Source: Pteria penguin
Lineage: Eukaryota > Mollusca > Bivalvia > Pterioida > Pteriidae
NCBI GenBank assembly: GCA_035048485.1
Contig: CM068582.1
Span: 33,779,596-33,843,595, forward strand
Direction of reading: 5' to 3'
Length of the DNA: 64,000 nucleotides
The notes below the pieces were generated by a model, which was not told the DNA's origin, did no database searches, and was given only the letters and a program-made list of their open reading frames with translations. Both the position numbers and the translations under genes were made by a program. Below are positions 24,610-36,134 of this stretch, piece by piece (position 1 is the first letter of the stretch; every line of letters starts with the position of its first letter).

Positions 24610-27335
24610 CGATCGGTGTCTTAGAAAAATAGAAATAAATGAACTGCATCACTTTCACCAAATCTTGGAAATGCAACTTTTTATGCTTGCTGCGTCTGCA
24701 CAGCCGCCGCCAATTTATAAATGCAGTTGTCTGTACCACAATGTATGAAAATTAAATAAAAGTTAATATCGCACGACTGTTTTTAATGTAAACGAACATT
24801 TTAAGTGGCATTGTAAGGAATGTTTGTATGATCTTCTACTAGTATTTGTTTTGGAGAGAATATACAGTTTTATCCCGAATTTTAGCGTTATTTATATGTG
24901 TGTGTATACTTGAATATATGGTAATATAAAATATGCTAAGTTACAACTGAGTTGTAAAATGACAATACATTGGTGTACGGTAAATGGATGTCTAAATTAA
25001 TGCGCTGTAAATGTTTTAATGCTGCAACTGAAACTACGAAAACAATAAATTGTCAAATTTATTCAGGTGTTTATACTTAGCAAAGATTCATGAATTAGGT
25101 TTACATTGGAAACACGTTTTAATTTTGAATATTAAAGTTTATTCAAAGTGGATTGTAAACAAGATTTATTATACTGTTATAACTTCGTTTTATTTGCACA
25201 TAAGTCTGACCGCTGTTGACAATAAATTCAAGTTCCAAGTTTAGCTCTCCCTACTGTATTTGCATAAAAATTGGCGCAAATACTGTGGTGATGGTATATC
25301 AGTTTGTCCTTAATGTTGACTTTATCAGACTCCGGCATGCCCTTGAACGTCACAACAAATTGAATTTAATATTCTTATTGCTTTAACACGTGTTTATAAC
25401 GGCCTTTATATAGCTTACGTTAAGTGAAATAAAAAATATAATTTTTCATGCTATCAATCGTACACTTAAAATTTAAGAAAGTATTTAAAATAAGTATCTG
25501 ACTGTATATATAAATACGTTTATAATATATATAGGAATAGAAGTTAGCTTATCCTCTTTCTTATACCAGGGCAATAAGTGTTATTTTGAGACATTGGTGT
25601 TGCTTAAAAGAAGACATGTTGTGAAAATACCTTTAAATGTCTTCATGTCCGCGCATTAAACCCTTATCAACACCACCGATTTGTTTATATAGTCAAAAAT
25701 GTTTTGCCACTGGATAAAAATACACAATGAATATGAACGTATTAGACATTACATAGTACTAGAAAAAAATTAATGAATGTCACCATAGTAAAAAGATAAT
25801 ATGTTTTATTGAATGCAATATTTTACCTTGTTTGCACGCTAATTGGGATACTCAGAGAAAATTATATTATACTGTTCACTTCGATATAAGTTGTCTGCAA
25901 ATGTGTATGACAGAATCATTCCTGTAATGTAAGATATTAACTTTTGTTTTACTTCGTAATGTAATGCGTGCAAACCCTATGACTACATAGAACACGTGCA
26001 GTATTGACAACTCTCAAGAGAATCGGCCGTCCTTTTAATTTACTTGATATGTTTTTAAAAGAAATGTTTAAGAACTATATTTCCCTGAAATTGCATATAA
26101 TAGAGGGTACCAGCACGAGTTAAGTAAACTGTATTATTAGTTTTTGGTTACATCTTGTTGTCAATGTTGAAAGTTGTCACTTAAACAAAATAAACATTGA
26201 CGGACTTACTAAAATTTCTGAACTGTTTTGTATATGAATATCGAACAAAAGTACTCATTAACTCTCATGTTCTAAACAAGTCCATTTTTATAGGGTGGTT
26301 AATATCCTGCCTTACGTCTGTTCGTGACAAATATTTTATTTCACCACTCCCTTGTCATAAATGTGAATGACCACTCACACCTTCCCCACAAGCATGCTAT
26401 ATTCAAAATACGTGTAACAAACATGATATTTACATTCAAATATATACATTATATATTATTATATATATTACTTAGTGAACCATATATACTGGACACATGC
26501 CTTTCATATAATCATAAATATGATTGTAAGAAATTCTTGATATGTCAGCTTTATAATAAACAAATATACTCTAAGGAATATGAATGAACATACAATGAAA
26601 ATGACCTACATTGTAGATATTAATTTTGGACATGATGGGTCACACATTCTACAGATGTGAAATATTTGTGGTCAATAATGAGTTAAGTCGGCAAGGTCTA
26701 TATCATTAAGTTGACGACCATCTGACGTTAAAAAATTCAGACAAAACTTCTTGTTTCGTCATGTATCAGTTTGCCGATAACACTGCATTAATTAAATGTC
26801 ACCTAAAATTTAACTTCCACATCTTTTCTTGATCTTCGATGTGGATGATGAGACCTCTCTTCCCGAAATTGACAGCAAATGACGGTATAGACTTTGTGAA
26901 AATAGAACAAAGCTGCGTCGAATATTTTGTTTAGCTTGCTCTTTACACCTGTAGGAAATCTCTTATCAAAATTGTCATCGTCGAAAATCTAGCTATATAT
27001 CTACCAGATACTACTATCTAACCTTGATCTATTCTTTGTTCTTTCTTCATTATTGATTTAGTCCGTAGCAGGTAACGATACACTGTACTGCCTTTTGCAT
27101 TGTTTGCTCTCAAGATCTAGGTTTAATGTAGTTTCAAACAAAAATATGCACACAAATAAATCACATTAAATTACGGAAATGCCAAATTGAAAAGGCACGC
27201 ACAGTTTAAATATCATATTATAATCAAGACAACGTTTGAAACATATGCATACATTTGCCTTGAAATTGATACTTAATTCATCCACATTTATATTAATACT
27301 ACACTCCTCTTGATTTTGGTGGGGGATGTTTCTGA
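24610..27335. other. Non-coding stretch, nothing recognised
   Basis: Short frames (25050-25244, 26324-26587) lack any recognisable feature. No tandem repeats or RNA genes are seen. Confidence 0.5.
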
Positions 27336-27342
27336 TTTTACA

Positions 27343-27597
27343 AGGTAAGGGTGTCTGCCGGATGCAGTGTACAGGAATTCAAACCAGTGCAGCAGACCTA
27401 CCGGATCAAATGTTTTTTTCAAACAATATTAGCAAACAAATAAATCAAATGATACATAATGCATCAACATTTAAATAATTAGTACACATAATCTACATTC
27501 ATTTCTCTTTATTTTGTTTGTTTGTTTTTCACATAATAAAGGTATCTACTGGATGCATTGCACAGAATTTTACACGTATGTAGCAGACCCACCGGAC
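27343..27597 (+). repeat. Two copies of a short hairpin-forming repeat
   Basis: Positions 27343-27407 and 27541-27597 share GGTRTCTRCYGGATGCA, a CACAGAATT or TACAGGAATT element, then GTAGCAGACCYACCGGA. Within each copy, TCTGCCGG and CCGG-like ends can fold back on one another. They are separated by about 130 bp of AT-rich sequence. Confidence 0.6.
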
Positions 27598-27773
27598 AAT
27601 ATCAATTTTATTAATTCAAAACATGCAAATTTGTGTGAAAGAAATTGAAAGAGCCATTAAGATCGATATCTTGGTTGAATTGTTGGCCATATTTATTGTT
27701 TTGTACATTGTTCGAGATTTACTGATTAGGATTGCATACTCGAATCACTCCGCATTCTGTTTAAAGTTCATTT

Positions 27774-27999
27774 AGGGCCAATTGTTCGAAACCAATGATT
27801 AAATTTCATCTGAATGTACCTTTGAAATGAGAGGACTTAATGACATCGTCTGTGTACTAATTTGTAGCACATGAAACAAACTTTCAACGATAATTTTTAT
27901 TTTTATACAGAAATTTAATAAATGAAATTAATTGTCTCTCAAACTTTAATCACTTGTTAGCTTAACCAGTGGTTAAAGTTTTGAACAACTGGCTCCTGT
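27774..27999. mobile_element. Possible MITE with terminal inverted repeats
   Basis: The left end GGGCCAATTGTTCGAAACCA pairs with the right end, whose reverse complement begins GGAGCCAGTTGTTCAAAACT and continues TTTAACCACTGGTTAAGC. A third copy of the same terminus, GGGGACCAGTTGTTAGAAAC followed by CTTTAACCGCTGGTTAAGC, starts at 28164. No coding sequence lies between the ends, and I could not confirm a target-site duplication. Confidence 0.5.
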
Positions 28000-28204
28000 T
28001 TATACTATGGTTTCAGTCAACCTCTTAACTCCAACTCGTATAACTGAACAATGATCTTCACAAGTCTGTAAGTCAGATTATCTCATTTTCTTATCAATGC
28101 AAAATACGAAACTAACCGAAGCAATGGCATTGTGACACTCCCGACAACATACCAGAGTAAGACTGGGGACCAGTTGTTAGAAACTTTAACCGCTGGTTAA
28201 GCTA

Positions 28205-31200
28205 AAAATCGATAATTACTGCTATTGGCAATAAATAACAAAACTTAAAATATACTTTAAGAAGGTATTTAGTATTCTATATAAATATATTATATAGAAG
28301 AAAGTTTTCAGAAATAACATAAAAGGTGTAAAAGAACATTACTGATAAATAAAAATGGGTCGTGCAGCCAAAATATATTTATCAACTAACGAGACAAATT
28401 GACCATGAACTTACTAGAAACAATAAAACATATTTGATCGTACCGCATAAACTCTGAACCGATTTCGAGGTACTTTCGACTTACTATTTAACGATAACTG
28501 GTTATACTTCACAGCGTCATTAACAACAACGCAATACGGTAGACATTCATGGATCTTTTAAACCGGAGAAAAGGCAATGCGACTGAGAGGAGTAAGCATC
28601 TACTGTATGCTTACCAAACCCACCATGGATGCCAAAACATACAGAAGACAAACACATTTCATCACTGCCCGTAAGAGATGAACGTGGACTTATTCTTTAA
28701 CGATTGTATCACAGCAAAAGAAAGAGGGAACATTCTATGAAGTTCCATACTTCAAGGGTAAAATTGACACAAACAGACAGTTTTGACAGAAATAAAGGTC
28801 TACTTTTTACTATTATTATTGGAACTTTAACTGCAAACCATACAAATACTACTTTCTTATAGATATAAATGAGAGGATGCAACAGTGAACTCAAAATGAC
28901 TTAATACATTATCAGTACCAGTCCGTGTAAATATGACGCCAATTAGCCTTGTCTACAGTGCTTCTGTACAGACCTTCAAAATTTGCTGGGATAAAAATTT
29001 GAAAATGTTTTGAAATAGGTAGTATCTGCCTCATATATAGCCCTGTCCGTAAGTAGGTTCTGTTCTTTGACTCTTACATTTAGGTCAACTACGTAATTGA
29101 TATGCTCCTCAAATGAATGTTCATACTTTCCATCTGTTATGGTTATTAGCTATTTAAAATATGTATGTTCTGGATATCCCAAGATTCGGCCTTACGCATC
29201 TCTATAGAGACATCAATTTTCGAAAGGCACATAAAGTGCGCTTACTTTATACAGGTACATATGTTCTTAACTTTCAATTATTTAAGTTTTTTGCAGGGGA
29301 TTTTCCAAGCTTCACACTACGAAAGGAAAGTATATGACAATAATTCAAAATATGAAAGCTACTGGTGGTATGTCACTGTATCACTCACAACAACGCACCA
29401 AGGTGAATATTCACGATCCTGTGAAAATTGTCGGAAAAAGCGGCTTTCACCAAAAGTAAAAAATTATAAGATTTATGTGTGCAAGACATACAAGGAAATG
29501 CCGATGTCCAATACAGAACAATAGTTACTGTGCATTTTACTATTTTTGTATAGTTTTTAAAACTATTCATCTTTTCATATGCATGACTGAAAAGGTTTTT
29601 TTCAATCATGCATATAAGTTACCTTTGAATGCGAGGCACATATATATATAACCCTCATCATACCTCTTACTAAAAGAATAAGTTAACGAGCCGAACTGTT
29701 AAGATAAAACTTTATCACACCATTCATAAAAATATTTTTAAATTGAGACTACGTTCATGACCTAACGTGATTACGAGTTATACTAGCTCGATTAGTTCTG
29801 AAGCATCTGATCCCAACTTAAATAGACCCATGATTGCCAATATTTACCTTTGGTCGTGTATAATGTAAAAACAAAACAAGGTAAAACGTCATTTGACTCA
29901 GTTGTTTATAACATATCGCCTCGGATATGTTCATTTAAAACAAAACCTAACACATCTTACCACAAAAAGTATTTGACAGTCAAGGCAGTAACAATGGATG
30001 GTCCACTGAAGTGACAGTCATCATAAGTTGATATTACTAACCGGTGTACGATGTTCGTCATTCCTACTCATCAGCATGAGAACCATGCGTTCTGCCTGTC
30101 TTAAAGCGCGCTAATGTCCTAGGGAATAAAACGTTGAGGAAACTTTGGTATTCTGTAATTTTACGAATTTACATTAAGCATATATGACTGGAGTTTTGTT
30201 TTACGTAATGAAATTACCATTCCAAAAAAACCACACAAATCGTATTGTAATCGCAAGTAATTATGTGTTTGTATAAGCATACTACATGTATGATAACGAG
30301 AAATGTTTCATTTTTCATCTAATCGAAACTGTTTTATATGTAAAACTGTTGAACTTTTCTATCACTGTTTTAAATCTTAACTACAACTTATTTACCGATA
30401 TCTATTTGTATTACACTGAGGACAATAAAATTGCCCTAATTGAGAGTGTTGAATATAAAATCAGCAGCAACGCAAATGGTAAATCGATATAGATAAATAC
30501 AAGAAATAGACAAACGAACCAAAATCTAGCATAACAATATGTTATACATTGTTGCAGCTTTAGTACATGAATTGTATGTTTGAAATTTTAATCGAAGCAC
30601 AGTTTAACTCGGCCAGAATCATGACCATTCGACCAAAATCGTGATGATTCGACTAAACTCCTAGATGAGGTATTTGAATATTGTCGTGAATATCACTGAT
30701 TTGAATTTATTTTTATGTTTGAGATTGCAAGTATTACAATGTGAATTCTTATGTAATAATCGCTTTATAATGACGTCAATAGCCCGACCTATTCACTTAC
30801 CTGATATATATTATATATGATACTATTCCGTCATTGCATCATGTTTAACATATCCCAATTATATTGTTTAAAATTAGGTTCCCGGTTTCTTTTCTCGCCG
30901 TTTTGAAATAAAAAACTCTGGCTACATAAAAATCGGATGTCTAAATCGGGTATTGTAAATGAATGAACCAGTCATGTACAAAGGGTAAACTAGTACAGAC
31001 AACATCATGACAAAAGAATTAGAACTTAAAGCGAATTTTATAGCATCAAAAAGTCAACAAAGTACAAAATAATAAAATAAATTCAGGTAGGCTTTGGTTT
31101 TTTATAATATAAACACTGCCCAAAGGTTTCGTCATGCACAAAGATATTCACAATTATCATTCACATATTTGTTAAAAGGACACATCAGAAAACACATGGA

Positions 31201-31424
31201 TTGCTATCGTAATCTAAATGATGATAATACTTCAGATATCTTACACAATGTTATAACATTAACGGTATCTATTTGTCAAATATTCGAATAGTGCAAAAGC
31301 ACCGTATTAATAACATATGATTGCGACATAATATTATAACAGTTTAATTTCCATGATCTTCCATGAAACGAATTTCTTTGACAATTGTTAGGGAGGCATG
31401 CGTTATATTTTAAGAGAGTTCCTA
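28205..31424. other. Non-coding stretch, one doubtful open frame
   Basis: The stretch is largely featureless. A 119-codon frame at 29165-29524 (+) contains a plausible acceptor (TTTTTTGCAG at 29288-29297). Downstream residues include SYWWYVTVSLTT and a C..C pair followed by another Cys. I do not recognise it, and no matching upstream exon or poly(A) signal is evident. A weak match to the shared repeat core lies near 28590. Confidence 0.35.
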
Positions 31425-32345
31425 AGTACCCAAGTACACATTCATGAGCTCCTAACAATCATAGTTACGTACCACAGAAAACATCATTGAGCTCGTAGCA
31501 ATCATAGCTATGTACCACCGTAAACATTTATGAGATCCTGGCAATCATAGCTATGTACCACAGTAAACATTCATGATTCTCTTAGCTGTCGTAACTACAA
31601 ATGTATGTACCAAAGTAAACATTCATGAGATCCTAACTGTTATAGGTTCGTACCACAGTAAACATTTTTGGACTCCTAGCAGCCATAGCTATGTACCACT
31701 GTAGACATTCATGAGCTCCTAGCAATCATAGCTCTGTATCACAGTAAACATTCATTAGCTCCTAGCAATGATAGCTATGTACCATAGTAAACATTAATGA
31801 GCTCCTAGCAATCATAGCTGTTTATCGTAGTAAACATTCATGAGCTCCTAGCAGTCATAGCTATGCACCACAGTAAATGTTAATGAGCTCCTAACAGACA
31901 TAGCTATGTACCATAGTAGACATTCATGAGCTCCAAGCAGTCATAGCTATGTATCACAGTAGACATTCATGAGATCCTAGCAATCATAGCTATGTACCAT
32001 AGTAAACATTCATGATCTCTTAGCTGTCGTAACTACAAATGTATGTACCAAAGTAAACATTCATGAGATCCCAACTGTTATAGCTTCGTACCACAGTAAA
32101 CATTTTTGGACTCCTAGCAGTCATAGCTATGTACCACGGTAGACATTTATGGACTCCTAGCAGTCATAGCTATGTACCACTGTAGACATTCATGAACTCC
32201 TAGCAGCCATAGATATGTACCACTGTAGACATTCATAAGCTCCTAGCAATCATAGCTATGTATCACAGTAAACATTAATGAGCTCCTGGTAATCATAGCT
32301 GTGTACCATAGTAAACATTAATGAGCCCCTAGAAATCATAGCTGT
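31425..32345 (+). repeat. 43-bp satellite array, left part
   Basis: About 21 units with a typical unit ACATTCATGAGCTCCTAGCA, then RTCATAGCTATGTACCACAG, then TAA. Unit-start spacings are 43 (for example 31748, 31791, 31834). The first units are the most diverged. A 12-bp insertion variant (CTTAGCTGTCGTAACTACAA) occurs twice, about 430 bp apart, so higher-order duplication has occurred. The array is interrupted at 32345 by a Penelope-like element and resumes at 35151. Confidence 0.96.
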
Positions 32346-32462
32346 TATGGCCGTCATGAACTGTTGCATGCACTATCCTCTATTCCAGTAAATAAATTGA
32401 AATCTATCCTGGACGAAGCTGATCTTCGAAGTTTACGCAATTCTGATTGATATAAACTCAAT

Positions 32463-34640
32463 TTGATTATTTTATTTTCATGTAATAAACTCTTTCCTCG
32501 TATTCCGTCTCTTCCACCCAAGCAGCAATTTCTCAAAATTAAATTTATTAATAAAGGCTTCGATCTACTTAACATTTCTAATATTTTCCGTGATCACAGA
32601 GTCACATCTAAAATCCCCCAATATTTTGAGAATTTAGAACCTCCACTTATTTGTTACCAGTACAAAAAGCCTATAAGAAATCTAATTCTAAATTATAATA
32701 AAGTTACATCTAACCCTGATGTTTCAGACTCTATTCCTTCGTCGTGTTCTTGTGATAAATCTAAATATGTTTATAAACCGGCAGGTCATGTTATTACTGG
32801 TGACCTAAACTGTATTTCGGACAAGAAATTGCGCACCCTTTTTGGAAAAGGACCTAAATATAGGTTACCGTCCAGGATAGATTTCAATAAATGCCGTGAC
32901 GTTATAGAAGATGCTTTAACTACATATTGTAAACGTTGGTGTAAAAAAGAACAGGTTAAGGTTCATGCTCTTAATGATTGGAAATACGAGATTTTAAGCA
33001 TTGTCGATATCCGTATTAAGAACTTTACGGAAAATCCGCATTTATTTCAACAGCCTAATACATTGACGGCAAATTCTATTAAAAAGAAGATAGCTGACTT
33101 ACATGCTAAATATGTCTTTGTTCCTGCTGATAAAGCAGGTAATAACATAATAGTTGTTTGAAAACTATATTATATTGAAGTACTTAAAAACGAATTAAAC
33201 TCCACTCATACATATGTGGAAAGCCCTACCTCAAAAGACAGCACCTTGCACGATCACCTCATGACCATGTCCGACTTCAAAATTAAAACTGATAAATCTG
33301 ATCTACCAACCATATATTGGCTCCCAAAACTACATAAAAGTCCATATAAATCACGTTTCATATCTAATTCTAGCCACTGCTCTACTACGGTACTATCGAA
33401 GCATATTACGTCTGCTCTAACTGCTATAAAAGATCATATTATCAAATATTGTGATGTCGCATTTCATAATAGTAACATCAATTACTTTTGGTCGATTAAA
33501 AATTCTCATGAAGTTATAGACAAACTTCTTTCGCTAAATTTCAAAGCGACTCAAATTTCTACATTTGATTTTTCTACACTTTATACATCTCTGCCTCATG
33601 ATTTGATTAAAAGCAAGTTGCTGTCTCTTATACAATGGTGTTTTCACAGAGAATCTAAAACGTACATATGTACTTCCAATAACTCCGGATTCTTTTCCAA
33701 CAAACAATATACTTCATATAAATACTGGACTTGCAAGGAATTATGTAAAGCACTAGATTTTCTCATGAATAATATTTTTGTGCAATTTGATGGCAAGATA
33801 TATCAACAAATAGTTGGGATTCCTATGGGTACTAACTGCGCGCCTCTGATAGCAGATTTATTTCTTTATTGTTATGAGAGGGATTTTATGGTTTCTCTTC
33901 AAAAATCAAAACGTTTTGACCTCATTGACAAATTCAATAATACTTGTAGATATCTGGATGATATTTTGGTTATCGACAACCCTGAATTCGAACAATTTAT
34001 ATCAGAAATTTATCCACCAGAGCTCACATTGAATAAAGCTAATACTTGAGATAAATCTACACCTTTCTTAGATTTAAACATCAAAATTATCAACCACCTA
34101 ATATATACTAATATTTATGATAAACGTGAGGATTTTGGATTTCCTATTGTAAATTTCCCTTACTTGGATGGCGATGTCCCTCGACTCCCATCATATGGTA
34201 TCTATATATCTCAATTAGTTCGATTTGTCAGAGGCTGCACCGATGTTTTGGACTTTCATAAACGAAATTTACAAATTACTACTAAACTTTTAACTCAGGG
34301 TTACAGATATCACAAGCTAAGAGAAACATTTGGCAAATTCTTCAGATCTTATTCAGAACTTCTATCTAAATTTGGAAATATTTCCTTTCAACAGTATGTA
34401 TCCAATGGAATTTCCCATCCTTATTTTTACGGTGATCTCGTATATAAACTAAGGAAAGTAAAAGGCTCCGATAACGTTATTTTATCATGTAATAAAATAA
34501 TCAAACGTCTTATAAATAGACAATATGATATTGAGATCATCAAAAAGACTATAGGTCTTGTATTTGGCCCCTCTACAGCCTTATGCAGACTTTTACTTGA
34601 ACGTTGCACGCTGACTAACAGGGCGGTGGGGACTATATGA
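32463..34640 (+). pseudogene. Penelope-like reverse transcriptase, two in-frame stops
   Basis: A single reading frame of 726 codons is interrupted only at codons 233 (33159-33161) and 529 (34047-34049), both TGA. There are no frameshifts. Landmarks in order: a Cys pair region CSCDKSKYVYKPAGHVITGD (about residues 98-117); PADKAGNNIIVV (221-232); YWLPKLHK (285-292); motif A FDFSTLYT, with the Asp at about 369; IVGIPMGTNCAP (450-461); catalytic YLDD (497-500); FLDLNI after the second stop; and a thumb-like LPSYGIYISQLVRF segment. LPKxHK and PADK motifs are typical of Penelope-type RTs. The subgroup is not certain. The frame opens after a TGA at 32448, so the true N-terminus is unknown (nearest upstream codon is TTG). 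All catalytic residues are intact, so the element was probably active recently, but this copy is broken. Confidence 0.85.
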
Positions 34641-35096
34641 CGGGCCTTGTCCAAACCTCTTTCAGAGGAGACATGGTCCTGAACCTCGTCCCCTCTGACT
34701 GTTAGTCGGGACTCCTACAGATCTAGGGTCTTAGCTCGCTTTCAGACTGGCAGAGCACGGTTTATCATGTTGATGTCGCATATATTTTTATACCATTATG
34801 TATTTTACAATACCTTACGTGTTTATATTTTTATGACCTCTCAATATGCGATACCTGTTGACCCTTGTTCTTTACATGGAGGATTATTTATAAATTTTTA
34901 AATGTAAGTCCTTTGATTGTTCTGCTGTTACGGTGAGTGGGAAGGTGGGCCCGTAAACCGGTTAACCACACCATTTGTTTGGCTTTTGTCAAATTAAATG
35001 ACCGTCCTAAGTCGGTATCGTAATTGCACTACAATCAAATATTTTTGTAATGTGATATATGTTCTAGTATATTATTTATATTCATGTACTGTATAG
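34641..35096 (+). other. Family A 3' non-coding region
   Basis: Conserved with the minus-strand copy at 48755-49165. Landmarks are CGGGCCTTGTCCAAA, GAACCTCGTCCCCTCTGA, CAGAGCACGGTTTATCATGT, GTGAGTGGGAAGGTGGGC, ACCGGTTAACCACACC and CCGTCCTAAGTCGGTATCG. In the other copy the middle of this region is open for 90 codons (48820-49092, minus), but here the same frame is interrupted. Conservation at the DNA level is therefore the simpler reading. Confidence 0.7.
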
Positions 35097-35150
35097 CTCT
35101 ATGGTGACTTCTGCCACATAACTGAGCCAGTAACTCCTCTTTTTTCTTTG

Positions 35151-36131
35151 TAGTAAACATTCATGAGCTCCTAGCAGTCATAGCTATGCACTACAGTAAA
35201 TATTAATGAGCTCCTAGCAGTCATAGCTATGTACCATAGTAGAAATTCATGAGCTCCTAGCAGTCATAGCTATGTACCACAGTAGACATACATGAGCTCC
35301 TAGCAGTCATAGACATGTACCATAGTAAACATTAATGAGCTCCTAGCAGTCAAAGACATGTACCATAGTAAACATTAATGAGCTCCTAGCAACCATAGCT
35401 ATGCACCACAGTAGATATTAATGAGCTCCTAGTAGACATAGCTATGTACCACAGTAGACATTCATCAGCTCCTAACAGTCATAGCTATGTACCACAGTAG
35501 ACATTCATGAGTTCCTAGCAGTCATAGTTATATACCACAGTAGACATTCATAAGCTCCTAGCAGTCATAACTATATACCACAGTAGACATTCATGAGCTC
35601 CTAGCTGTCATAGTTACGTACAAATTGCATATTCATTAGATCCTAGCAATTATAGCTTTGTACCACAATAAACATTCATGAGCTGTTAGTGGTCATAGCT
35701 ATGTACCAAAGTGGACATTAATGTGCTTCTAGCAGTCATAGTTACGTACCAAATGGACATGCATGAGATACTAGCAATCATAGTTAATTTACCACAGTAA
35801 ACATTCATGAGCTCCTAGCAGTCATGGTTACGTACCAATTGGACATTCATGAGCTCCTAGCAAAAAGATCTATGTATCACAGGACACATTCATGAGCTCT
35901 TAGCAGTCATAGATATGTACCACAGTGGACATTTATGCACTCCTAGCAGTCATAGTTATGTGCCACAGTAGAAAACATTTATAAGCTCCTAGCAGTCATA
36001 GGCTTTATACCACAGTAGACATTCATGAGTTCCTAGCAGTCATAGTTATATACCACAGTACACATTTATGAGTTCCTTGCAGTCATAGCTATGTAGCACA
36101 GTAGACATTCATGAGCTCCTTGCAGACACAT
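35151..36131 (+). repeat. 43-bp satellite array, right part
   Basis: About 22 further units of the same 43-bp repeat, in the same orientation as 31425-32345. Two to three units near 35600-35860 are more diverged (for example TACCAAATGGACATGCATGA). Confidence 0.96.
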
Positions 36132-36134
36132 AGG

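Larger units (their letters stand above)
32346..35150 (+). mobile_element. Penelope-like retroelement, family A, inserted in satellite
   Basis: About 2.8 kb of non-satellite sequence interrupts the 43-bp array. It comprises a short 5' leader, one RT reading frame (32463-34640, broken by two TGA codons) and a 3' region of about 500 bp with a conserved tail (GACCGTCCTAAGTCGGTATC). The last 45 bp (35097-35142) are also found at 525-562 in reverse. The left satellite stops in CATAGCTGTT and the right resumes with TAGTAAACATTC, so at most about 4 bp of one unit were lost and no obvious target duplication exists. I do not see a GIY-YIG endonuclease domain on either side of the RT. Confidence 0.85.

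Noticed and set aside
31425..36131. CRISPR-like array (regular repeats)
   Set aside because: The 43-bp units are directly contiguous with no unique spacers, and the genome is eukaryotic; it is a satellite.
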